Assembly (NCBI GenBank): GCA_028753945.1
Contig: JAPNXP010000012.1
Location: forward strand, 1-64,000
Direction of reading: 5' to 3'
Length of the DNA stretch: 64,000 nucleotides
DNA from: Hexactinellida sp. DTS-2022
Taxonomy: Eukaryota > Porifera > Hexactinellida
Both the position numbers and the translations under genes were made by a program. The first letter of the stretch is position 1. Each line of letters starts with the position of its first letter. The notes beneath the pieces were generated by a model. The model did no database searches. It saw nothing but the letters and a program-made list of their open reading frames with translations, and was not told the origin of the DNA. Shown one piece after another: positions 22,449-30,522 of the stretch.

Positions 22449-23666
22449 TTACGTAGGTGGTATATCATTATTTATGTCGGAGAGAAGATTTGTGTTAGAA
22501 TCAAATTGCAATCTCCATTTTTGCAAATCTTGAAGCACCGAATCTAAGTTCGCGGGTTGCTGCAGAGAGCAGTCGGTATCCTTACCTATTAAATCTTCCA
22601 GCCCCTCCCAGATGTTGTCCAGCTTAGCAGCGGTCTTCTTCTTGCTCCGCTTAGCTCGGAGAGAAAGCGTGAGGCTGCCGCACAGCGAGGACTCGAGTCC
22701 TTGGGTTAGTTCGGACGCACTCCCTTCCATCTCGGAGCTCATCTCTTGCGGAAACTTGTCCGAAACTTCAGAGAACACTCGCGGTTCCATTGACCGGCTA
22801 AAGTCCCCGGCAGCTGTGCTAGGCCTCTGAGGAATAACAGAGATTATCCGTCGCATGTCAGAGACTCGGTCTGAACTGAACGCAAGCGAGGGAGTCTTGG
22901 GCCGCATGCCTAAGCTAGTCTTTGGTCTCCTTGGAAGTGACGGAGCAACAGTAGGGGGAGATGGAATGTGAAAAGTTTGGTTGGAAATACTTTTAGTGAG
23001 CAATAAGTTCTCTGATTCAATTCTACTAGTGGGCCCTTTGTGTGTCCTTTCCAAGGAATTAGAACAAACTCCGTCCACAGTAACCAGATTAGGCAATAGT
23101 GAAGCTATTTCTTGTTCGTAGGTTGCCCCCAACTCTTCGCAGATAGGATTGCCCTCCATGAACAGACTGACGAGAGACCGGCAAAGAGCCAGGTGTGTGA
23201 TCTGGGACTTCTCGCGCACTTGGTTGCACTCGATGTCCAGCAGCGCCAGGCTCTCCAGCACGCTGAGAGGACTCAGGTCGGAAATCCGATTGAAAGGAAG
23301 ATAGAGCTCCTCCAGCTGGGCCATCGTTCCGACGCCCTCAATCAACCCAACGGAACAGCGGGGCGCGTACAGGTATCGGAGCGCGCGCAGACCGCTGCCC
23401 AGACACCTCAGAGAAGGGAGCACGCTTCCAGCCGAGAGTCTGAGCGAGCGCAGGCGAGGGAGCAGATCTCCGAGGTTGTCCATCGCAATCTCATCCGCAT
23501 TGAGCGGGGCTTCCAAGCAGCCGGAGTCAGAGGAGCAGTCCGAGTCTGCGATCTGCTGCAGGTAGGGCAGCGATAGCCTAGGGATGGGGGAGTAGTTCTC
23601 GGGCGTCAATGAACTGAACTGAGACAGACTGGAGCTGAGTGGGGAATTGCTTTCTGCTGGCTCCAT
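22449..23666 (-). CDS. LRRC56: Leucine-rich repeat protein, LRRC56-like
   Basis: A single exon of 405 residues, ATG at 23666. LRRs occupy residues ~65-205 in the pattern LRSLRLSAG, LRALRYLYAPRC, LEELYLPFNRISDLSPL, LALLDIECNQV, LVSLFMEGNPIC, closing with LLPNLVTVDG. Order, spacing and the ISDLSPL segment resemble LRRC56, whose Chlamydomonas counterpart (ODA8) helps deliver outer dynein arms to cilia. The rest is Ser-rich and without domains, including PRRPKTSLGMRPKTPSLAF. The gene is convergent with RAP1, 265 bp between stops. The assignment rests on recalled similarity; another cytosolic LRR protein is possible. Confidence 0.65.
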   Translation of the reverse strand: MEPAESNSPLSSSLSQFSSLTPENYSPIPRLSLPYLQQIADSDCSSDSGCLEAPLNADEIAMDNLGDLLPRLRSLRLSAGSVLPSLRCLGSGLRALRYLYAPRCSVGLIEGVGTMAQLEELYLPFNRISDLSPLSVLESLALLDIECNQVREKSQITHLALCRSLVSLFMEGNPICEELGATYEQEIASLLPNLVTVDGVCSNSLERTHKGPTSRIESENLLLTKSISNQTFHIPSPPTVAPSLPRRPKTSLGMRPKTPSLAFSSDRVSDMRRIISVIPQRPSTAAGDFSRSMEPRVFSEVSDKFPQEMSSEMEGSASELTQGLESSLCGSLTLSLRAKRSKKKTAAKLDNIWEGLEDLIGKDTDCSLQQPANLDSVLQDLQKWRLQFDSNTNLLSDINNDIPPT

Positions 23667-24390
23667 TACGCTATTCTAATTGTAATCACTAGACAGTGCT
23701 TAGGCCATTCGGCTAGCCCAGTAATTAATTCACATTTAACACTGAATTAAGTAACCTCTCCTTACAATTATTGAATAATATTTGCATGTATTATATGAGA
23801 CAATCAGCCAATCATTTCTCTATGGGGGAATAATATTCTGATTAATATAGGAATTATATTCTGATGAATTGCCTAAAGTTGTATTTTGAGTTGTGAAACT
23901 TATAATTTGTATGTTTTTAACTTAATGGTTTGTTTATGTCATAGAATATGGTTTATGTAAACAAAATAACGAATATAGAAGGTTATCCGAGGTATTGAAT
24001 ATTACATTAATTTATGCGAACATGCGAAAGATTTAATCGGTTTCTAATCAGTTTGATATAATTGTACAAATTATAAGAAAGTTGTCTTACGTTGCTAGAT
24101 CAATGATTAAAGAATGTCAGTCTTGTACTATAATATTAGTCAACTACAGTATAAACTTGCAATTCAATTCAGACTGAAACACCTGCAACTTGGTTCTGCA
24201 GTAAGTGCAAGTGTTTTAACCTGAAGTGTATGTTCTGTACTTACAGGGCTGAACACCTGTTACAGACACGAAAAGTATATATACACCGGAATAAATAATT
24301 ATTTACTCTTTAACTTATCATGATGTTATTCACTTGATGTCTCGCTCTTTTCACCTCGTTCCATTAGCGTTCATAGGGTACCAACTTGGG
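23667..24390. other. AT-rich intergenic DNA, no gene seen
   Basis: It holds the upstream region of the LRRC56-like gene and short A/T repeats, for example the duplicated AATATTCTGAT-type segment near 23828 and 23860. There is no supported frame. Confidence 0.4.
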
Positions 24391-25540
24391 TATTCTCGCG
24401 TCCATTGCCATTGGCTAGTGCTGTCTCTCTCTTCTCAACTGATTGGGATCCATAAAGTGTAGGGAGCAACTTGCGGAGGTTGCGAACTACGCTTTATGGT
24501 GAAACTTCAGTTGGGGGGAGGGGGGTCCGTCAGCGCTAGCGGTTAGGAATTAGAAGGTCAGTGCATTTCGAGAGTATACTAACTTGGGTATATCTCGAGA
24601 TATACTAACTTGGGTATATCTCACTTGTCATTCCATTGGGCTGGTGTTGTCCCCTGCTTTTTCGCTGGCTTTTGAACCTCAATAAGTGGCAATCGGCTTG
24701 CGGAGGCCGAGCGTTGCTTGTTGGGGGGAGATTCCAGTGATGAGTAGGGGGTCCGCCTGCACCGTCCCTTCGTTTGTACCAGCCCTTCGTTTGTACTGGC
24801 CCTTCGTTTGTATTTTCAACGAAAACTAGCAGTAAACCACTTACCTATTACAGGTACATCTACATCAGATCAGATCAAATTGTAAGCTAGCTTGTAATTT
24901 TATTCCCGTTGTATATATTTTTACGTTTCCTCCAATAGTTATCATGACGTGTGTCTCTCTCTCTCACGAATGGACTGCTGTGATTAGTGCTGTCCCTTGC
25001 TTCTCAGCTGTCTTCTTCGCTCAGTGACTTGGATCGGCCTTGGGGCGGGTCGTGACCGATGATTTGGGTGCGGATTTCAGTTGGAAGTGAGGGTGCTCCC
25101 TGTGCCATGATCAGTAGCTTCATTCATCTACTCAGATCAGATCAAATTGTAAGCTAGCTTGTAATTTAATTTCGGTTCTATATATTTTTACCCTCCCTCC
25201 AATAGTTATCTTGACGTCTCTCTCTCTCTCTCAGATCCATTTGTCATTCCATTGGGCTGGTGTTGTCCCCTGCTTTTTCGCTGGCTTTTGAACCTCAATA
25301 AGTAACAATCGGCTTGCGGAGGCCGAGCGTTGCTTGTTGGGGCGAGATTCCAGTGATGAGTAGGGGGTCCGCCTACACTGGCCCTTCGTTTGTCATTCCA
25401 TTGGGCTGGTGTTGTCCCCTGCTTGATCAGTGGTGTTTGAACCTCAATGAGTGGCAATCGGCTTGCGGAGGCCGAGCGTTGCTTGTTGGGGGGATTTCCA
25501 GTGAGGAGTAGGGGGTCCGCCTACACCGGCCCCTTGGTTT
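24391..25540. repeat. Cluster of five related ~150-bp repeats with a 95-bp leader
   Basis: A GC-richer block recurs at about 24391-24541, 24621-24770, 24955-25100, 25228-25383 and 25388-25535. Shared features are CATTGGGCTGGTGTTGTCCC, GGCTTGCGGAGGCCGAGCGT, TTGTTGGGG and AGTAGGGGGTCCGCC. The second, fourth and fifth copies are nearly identical; the other two are diverged. Two copies are preceded by a leader starting CAGATCAGATCAAATTGTAA at 24866 and 25133, a 267-bp period, ending in a TCTCTCTC tract. A 26-bp duplication (TATACTAACTTGGGTATATC) sits at 24571-24622. There is no coding capacity. A local tandem family or SINE-like element is the best description. Confidence 0.7.
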
Positions 25541-25672
25541 GCAACTTTAACAATACTTACTGAAGCTCAACTACCTTATGGTGAGTTATTTTGTAACATT
25601 TCAATTGTTTGTTGGATCTATTTTTACCCTGTCCTCTCTAGTTGAATCGCTTCCCACCCCAGCCCAACTCGA

Positions 25673-25735
25673 AACTCAGACCAAACTACTTATCAAACTC
25701 AGACCAAACTCAGACCAAACTCAGACCAAACTATC
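25673..25735. repeat. 11-bp minisatellite (CTCAGACCAAA)
   Basis: CTCAGACCAAA recurs with an 11-bp period, three perfect copies in a row plus diverged flanking copies. Confidence 0.8.
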
Positions 25736-26418
25736 AAACTAATCAAACTTCTCTGCTGGGGTGGAAAGGTACAGAGTGTGTCCCAAGTGCACTCACAGCT
25801 CAGCTCTAGCTGCAACCCTGAGGGCCCCCAGCCAACTTATAATATTACTTTCTGTATTGTAATTATTATAACATTAAACAGTATACAAATCTCAATCACT
25901 AATATACTAACGGGGATAATTATAGTTATAGATCTTATAATTTGCGCAATTAATAATCTGAACTAATTTGAAAATTTTAATATAAGATATTATCAGTTAT
26001 GTCGGTCGTTTATCACTGTAATTAATATAATGTGTTAGTTGTAAATGAATTTGCGTCTGTTGTTTGCTGTATATTATATATCATAGGCGTAGTACGCGGT
26101 CCGTTTTTAACTTTAACTGTTTGACCGGAGAGTTTTTAGAGCCGTGCGACGCCCGTGTATATACTATTACTTATTGCTTAATCCTGTACGTTTACAACTA
26201 ATATTCCGTCCGAGTTTGTTTGTATAAGTTGAGTCCAAATGTTGTCAAACATTTGGAGCTTGTAACCATTACAAGCTAACTAAACTAAATTTATAAATGA
26301 GATAACTAAACTAATAAATTAAATAAATAGGAAATATATAACACTAACAATTGTAGAGGACCTACCATGCTGAAATATTCCATAATGAGACAATTCTTGC
26401 ATAAAATATTAAATAGAG
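25736..26418. other. AT-rich intergenic DNA downstream of the TLC gene
   Basis: No supported gene. It includes a pair of adjacent hairpins (reported separately) and the 3' flank of the TLC-domain gene. Confidence 0.4.
26234..26277. other. Two adjacent perfect hairpins
   Basis: Hairpin one is TCCAAATGTT, loop GTCA, AACATTTGGA (26234-26257). Hairpin two is AGCTTGTAA, loop CCA, TTACAAGCT (26257-26277). They share one base and lie about 140 bp beyond the TLC gene stop. They could be an RNA 3'-end structure, a small RNA or a transposon remnant. No function is assigned. Confidence 0.5.
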
Positions 26419-27162
26419 TCAATCCTCTTTCTCCGATTTCTTGGGTGTTGAGGGGAATTTCCACAGATACTTTACCAGAATAATATCGTCTCGTATAATG
26501 TGTAGTAAAATGCCGCCATATATAAATACCCAAGGCGAAAAGTCCATTCTCTCTATACAGTGGTAGATCCAATAGATATGTAGAGACCAATTGAGACCGA
26601 TGGATATAATATAGGAGATTAGGGCGAAATAGCAGATCAGTACCGTACAGAAGTTCTTATGGAACACTACTCGCAGCCCGAGGAATAGATTAACTGCGAA
26701 AGGGATGCAACTAAACCCCCCATACATGAAGGACATTTTAACAACCCCGAGCGCACCCTCCCAGCCCTGGGCGTTAATATCCGTGGACCAGATGCCCATG
26801 CCAATTATAACAGTCATGACGTGATGCATTAAAGTAGAGAAGGGAAGTTTTGGGACTAAAACTAGACCCACAAGGTCTGTCATCACATAGAGTGCTGTCG
26901 TGCGTTTCGATTCGATAAGAGGGATCTCACCTCCAAAAATCATCTTCCACAACCCAGGCACGAATTGGAAATTAAGTACCATTAGGGCTAGAACCACTCC
27001 TTTCATTATATTGACTACAACATACCATTTCTTATGCACTGGCCTTATCTGTGAAAACTTTTGGTTGAAAGTGTCAAGCAGGTAACGCAGAATGAGAATA
27101 AAAGTTATAAAGATCACAGAGGACAAGAGCATACACATAGTACAATCGTACAGGTGCGACAT
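26419..27162 (-). CDS. TLC-domain multipass membrane protein
   Basis: 247 residues if started at the first in-frame ATG, 27162. This gives the usual TLCD4-like layout, with TM1 (MLLSSVIFITFILILRYLL) at once followed by the TLC domain (HKKWYVVVNIMKGVVLALM, then TALYVMTDLVGL, LMHHVMTVIIGMG) and four or five further helices. TLC proteins sit in ER or plasma membrane and affect lipids; the substrate is not predictable. The C-terminus is basic (KKSEKED). The frame stays open upstream to 27339, where a hAT MITE begins. Without the MITE the same frame would continue to an ATG at 27530, adding ~64 residues. The present allele may therefore have lost its N-terminal extension. Confidence 0.75.
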   Translation of the reverse strand: MSHLYDCTMCMLLSSVIFITFILILRYLLDTFNQKFSQIRPVHKKWYVVVNIMKGVVLALMVLNFQFVPGLWKMIFGGEIPLIESKRTTALYVMTDLVGLVLVPKLPFSTLMHHVMTVIIGMGIWSTDINAQGWEGALGVVKMSFMYGGFSCIPFAVNLFLGLRVVFHKNFCTVLICYFALISYIISIGLNWSLHIYWIYHCIERMDFSPWVFIYGGILLHIIRDDIILVKYLWKFPSTPKKSEKED

Positions 27163-27346
27163 TCTGTTAAAAGCATTGGATTGTTCATTTAGGTTGATAA
27201 AAGGCTGTAGGCTGGTCGGGGGCTCGAACAGTTTGGCTTCCCAACAAACAGATTGGTATTTGGGAACAACTTTTCGTCCGCTATTCGGGAAAAATATGTG
27301 CAAGACATCGAGTCCACTTGCCAGGGAATCGTTCGCACATTGCAAC

Positions 27347-27502
27347 CAGAGGCGTAGCCAGGGTGCGGCACTTGAGGCACAGGCCGCACCCAAAAAGATT
27401 TGTGCCCACAAAAATGTCCATTAGTATAATACTTTAGTGCGGAAATGCCGCACCCATAATCTACCAGTGCCGCACCTTCTTGCAGGCCTAGCTACGCCTC
27501 TG
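27347..27502. mobile_element. hAT-type MITE, 156 bp, with 8-bp target duplication
   Basis: Terminal inverted repeats CAGAGGCGTAGC / GCTACGCCTCTG are perfect over 12 bp and subterminal GTGCGGCAC / GTGCCGCAC repeats follow. ATTGCAAC flanks both sides (27339-27346 and 27503-27510), an 8-bp duplication typical of hAT transposases. There is no coding capacity. The perfect duplication implies a recent insertion. Confidence 0.93.
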
Positions 27503-27530
27503 ATTGCAACCATTTGAAAGGAAGTGACAT

Positions 27531-27958
27531 ATTAAAGATGGGTGTGGGGTCTTAGATTAATCACAATTGCCTAGATGGTTGCAATACATTAATAAAAAAG
27601 CAGTATTTTCACGCTGGATTTATTGATTTATTAGAAAAACAAAATAAATAGAGTAAATAGATAGTAACGATGAATAAATATAAATTAGAACAGATAGACG
27701 TGTGTTCGCTAGCTGTTCCTCTGAAGTAAGACAGTAGTAGCTATAAAGGGACGATAATACTGTTAGTTAGAATCAGCTTTGCTTTTGAAGTTGCAGCAAA
27801 TGTGAACAGGAATAAATGCCGCTGAATAAGTTAGAAGCTAAGTGATTATTCTGAACCGAGGAACAATAATGGTATTCACCATTTCCAGATCACTCCAGGG
27901 TTTAAAGGTTGATGTTTCACTGAATGAGAAATTGTAATTAGTACAATTTCCCACCAAT
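27531..27958. other. AT-rich spacer, no gene seen
   Basis: Upstream region of the TLC gene and 3' flank of the two-helix microprotein. Confidence 0.4.
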
Positions 27959-28310
27959 TTAGACATAGTAGCGAGAAATATAAGCCACTGTCAAGATGAA
28001 TAAAATCCAAAAGAATAAGCAAATACACTTTGTTGGCTCTCTAGCATTGTTGGAAGGTGACGGAATTGAAGAGCCATTCAGTGGAAGAGTTAAGAAGACC
28101 CTTCCTTATATATAATTCCATTTCTCTTTAAGGTTCAGATCGTGGGGGTGAGGGAAATGAGATATTAATACCAGACAATTGACAATTAGAGCCAGTATTG
28201 TTTGTCATCCTGTGCAACAGGAATAACAAGCAAACCAGCAGCCATATGTTCAATAGAAAATAGAAAGGCCAGAACCTACATGCGTGCATTGAATTAACAA
28301 AGCCAGACAT
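27959..28310 (-). CDS. Two-exon small membrane protein, 94 residues
   Basis: I do not recognise this gene. Exon 1 is 28172-28310 and exon 2 is 27959-28104, joined over a 67-nt GT..AG intron like the others here; together they make 285 nt in frame. The ATG is at 28310. The N-terminal helix (PFYFLLNIWLLVCLLFLL, residues ~15-32) and the C-terminal helix (CLFFWILFILTVAYI, ~74-88) bracket a Ser/Asn-rich loop with two N-glycosylation sequons (NNT and NGS). The last residues are SRYYV. It starts 54 nt after the RECQ stop on the same strand, with acceptor-like GTTTCAACAG in between. The frame-preserving splice and two well-placed hydrophobic helices support it, but no homology does. Confidence 0.5.
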
Positions 28311-28364
28311 TGTTCACTGCAATTATTACTACCAATATACTTGTCTGTTGAAACAATGGAGTAA

Positions 28365-30344
28365 TTAGTCAATGTCACTGTCGATGGTATATTGTATTGC
28401 GCTTTGTTCGGAGCAAATCCTCTTTGGATTGAGCTCGCATTCTTCTGCAGAATCGCTATCACTACAGATATTAAGAAGTATCGATTCGTTGGTTCGAAAT
28501 GGTTTGCACAAGTTCGGAGGCAACAGGGGAATTGAATTGTAGTTTCGGACTCGGGAGCTGATAAGGTCTACCAATTCCCCGCTAAGTTTCTCTCTATACT
28601 CGAGCACACTCGGATTAAGTGCTGGGCATTCTGAGAGATTATCCTCAAGGGCACTGGCATACGAACTGGATACTATGTAGCTGATAGTGCTGTACGGAGT
28701 AAAGTGATATTCCTCGCGAAACACGCCATTAATTAGACCCTGCATTAGAACGCACATGCAAGCAAAGCTCGAGACCTCCCTGCTCTGGGGTCTGCACTCC
28801 TTCTTCCAAAGGGCAGCTAGCTTAATAGCCGTCAGCCTTTCTTCCCGAATACTGGCACTTTCGAGTAATCTGACTAAGGCCTTGCAGACCTCTCCGCGCT
28901 TAGCAGCGGCAGTGGACACAGGACTTCCAGCCGGCATACCGACCTCCAGACAGTTGTCACACATTTTGTCGCATACCAGCGAGTCGAATGGTTCGTTAAA
29001 GTTCTGAGCTATCAACACTCTCCGGCAGGTAGACCCGTCCAGACAGTATCGCGTAATCGCATTCAGATTTCGTATTCCCGTTTTCTCCGTCATGACCATG
29101 CCGCTGTGTGCGAAGTAGTCCTGCGGCCGGAAGAAGAGCACGCAGCGAGCGGCGCGCCCGTCTCTGCCGGCCCGTCCGCACTCCTGGTAGTAATTAGCTA
29201 CGGACTTGGGGAACGAGTGGTGGACTACGAACCGAACGTTCTTCTTGTCAATTCCTAGTCCAAACGCGACCGTTGACACCACTACGAGGACATCCCCGCC
29301 CAGCCAGCTGTGATGCACCTCTCTTCTCCGACTCATCGACAGGTCTGCGTGGTAGCTGGCCGCCCTGAGGCCGCTCGTCTGGAGCTGCGCAGCCACGAGC
29401 TCGCAGTCTTTCTTGCTCAGGCAATAAACGATCCCAGATTCCCCGGGGAACTCCCCGCTAATCAGAGCAACCAAAGCCGCGACCTGGCCCTTAACCGACT
29501 CCGGCTTCATTCGCACCTCGCAGAACAGGTTGGCGCGGTTGAACCCGCACCTCAGCACCACGGGCGCCGGCAGCCGCAGGATCTCCCGCACGTCGCGCAG
29601 CACCTGCGCAGAGGCAGTGGCCGTCAGCCCCAGGACGGGCACGCCGCGGAACTGCAGCTTGAAGATGCAGAGCTTCTTGTAGTCCGGTCGGAAGTCGTGG
29701 CCCCACTGACTGGCGCAGTGCACCTCGTCAATAACGATAAGCGAAAGCAGGGAAAGCTGGTGCGCCTTCTCCAGAGAGGAGAGCAGCATCTTGCTCCTAG
29801 CGACTCTCTCCGGAGTCACGAACAGGACCCGCAGGCCGCTGGCCGGGTCGGACAGCAGTCTGTACACGCGACTCGCCTCTTCTCGCGGGGCCTCGCAGCT
29901 GAGCAGCCGCGCCTCCACCCCGAGAGCCGCGAGTCCGAGCAGCTGGTCCTCCATGAGACTGAGGAGCGGACTGACCACCAGACAGAACCCGGGCCTGGCC
30001 AGAGCGGGGATCTGGTAGCACAGACTCTTGCCGCCGCCCGTGGGCATGACCAGCAGCAGGTCGGACCCCGAGAGGACGGCGTTGATTGCCTCCAACTGGA
30101 ACGGGCGGAACTCAGGAATTCTGAAAGTTGTCAGCAACTCTCTCACTCTTGCAGACCAAGGAAAGTCCTCTCTAGACCAGTCTCTCTCCTCGCCTGCATC
30201 TGCTGCCTGCGTGTCCTCTATAATACTTTCTATTTCCGTCTTCTCGGAAGCGAGACTCCGCTCTTCCCGTCTGAGAGACTTAATCTGCTCCCGCACACTC
30301 GCGAGCTTATCTGTGATTAGCCGCAACTGTTCAGTCACCTCCAT
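28365..30344 (-). CDS. RECQL: RecQ helicase, RECQ1 type
   Basis: A single exon of 659 residues, near the 649 of human RECQ1, ATG at 30344. It is a 3'-5' DNA helicase for fork restart and Holliday junction work. An N-terminal coiled coil (residues 1-50) precedes the helicase core. Visible are MPTGGGKSLCYQ (motif I), DEVHCASQWGHDFRPDY (motif II and aromatic loop), GLTATAS (III), STVAFGLGIDKKNVRFVVHHSFPKS (V) and YYQECGRAGRDG (VI). The zinc-binding cysteines lie in CRRVLIAQ..CDKMCDNC. An RQC-like winged helix follows; there is no HRDC domain, as in RECQ1. An acceptor-like TTTTTCCAG ends two bases before the ATG, 178 nt below the NAF1 stop. Confidence 0.95.
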   Translation of the reverse strand: MEVTEQLRLITDKLASVREQIKSLRREERSLASEKTEIESIIEDTQAADAGEERDWSREDFPWSARVRELLTTFRIPEFRPFQLEAINAVLSGSDLLLVMPTGGGKSLCYQIPALARPGFCLVVSPLLSLMEDQLLGLAALGVEARLLSCEAPREEASRVYRLLSDPASGLRVLFVTPERVARSKMLLSSLEKAHQLSLLSLIVIDEVHCASQWGHDFRPDYKKLCIFKLQFRGVPVLGLTATASAQVLRDVREILRLPAPVVLRCGFNRANLFCEVRMKPESVKGQVAALVALISGEFPGESGIVYCLSKKDCELVAAQLQTSGLRAASYHADLSMSRRREVHHSWLGGDVLVVVSTVAFGLGIDKKNVRFVVHHSFPKSVANYYQECGRAGRDGRAARCVLFFRPQDYFAHSGMVMTEKTGIRNLNAITRYCLDGSTCRRVLIAQNFNEPFDSLVCDKMCDNCLEVGMPAGSPVSTAAAKRGEVCKALVRLLESASIREERLTAIKLAALWKKECRPQSREVSSFACMCVLMQGLINGVFREEYHFTPYSTISYIVSSSYASALEDNLSECPALNPSVLEYREKLSGELVDLISSRVRNYNSIPLLPPNLCKPFRTNESILLNICSDSDSAEECELNPKRICSEQSAIQYTIDSDID

Positions 30345-30522
30345 TCCTGGAAAAATGGTATTTAGTTACAGATTAAAAGAATCCTTATAACTTATTAATA
30401 GGGTCTCATACAACATAAGCTAACAAACCTAGTCTACAGTTAATTAAATAAATTGTTCATAGAATTAACAAATAAGACGTAATTATTCAAATAAATATGT
30501 AGCTTGTTCAAACATATGGTCT

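Noticed and set aside
27347..27411. A 24-residue N-terminus of the TLC protein encoded in the MITE
   Set aside because: It would begin at TTG inside the transposon and there is no in-frame ATG. It is an accidental open stretch.
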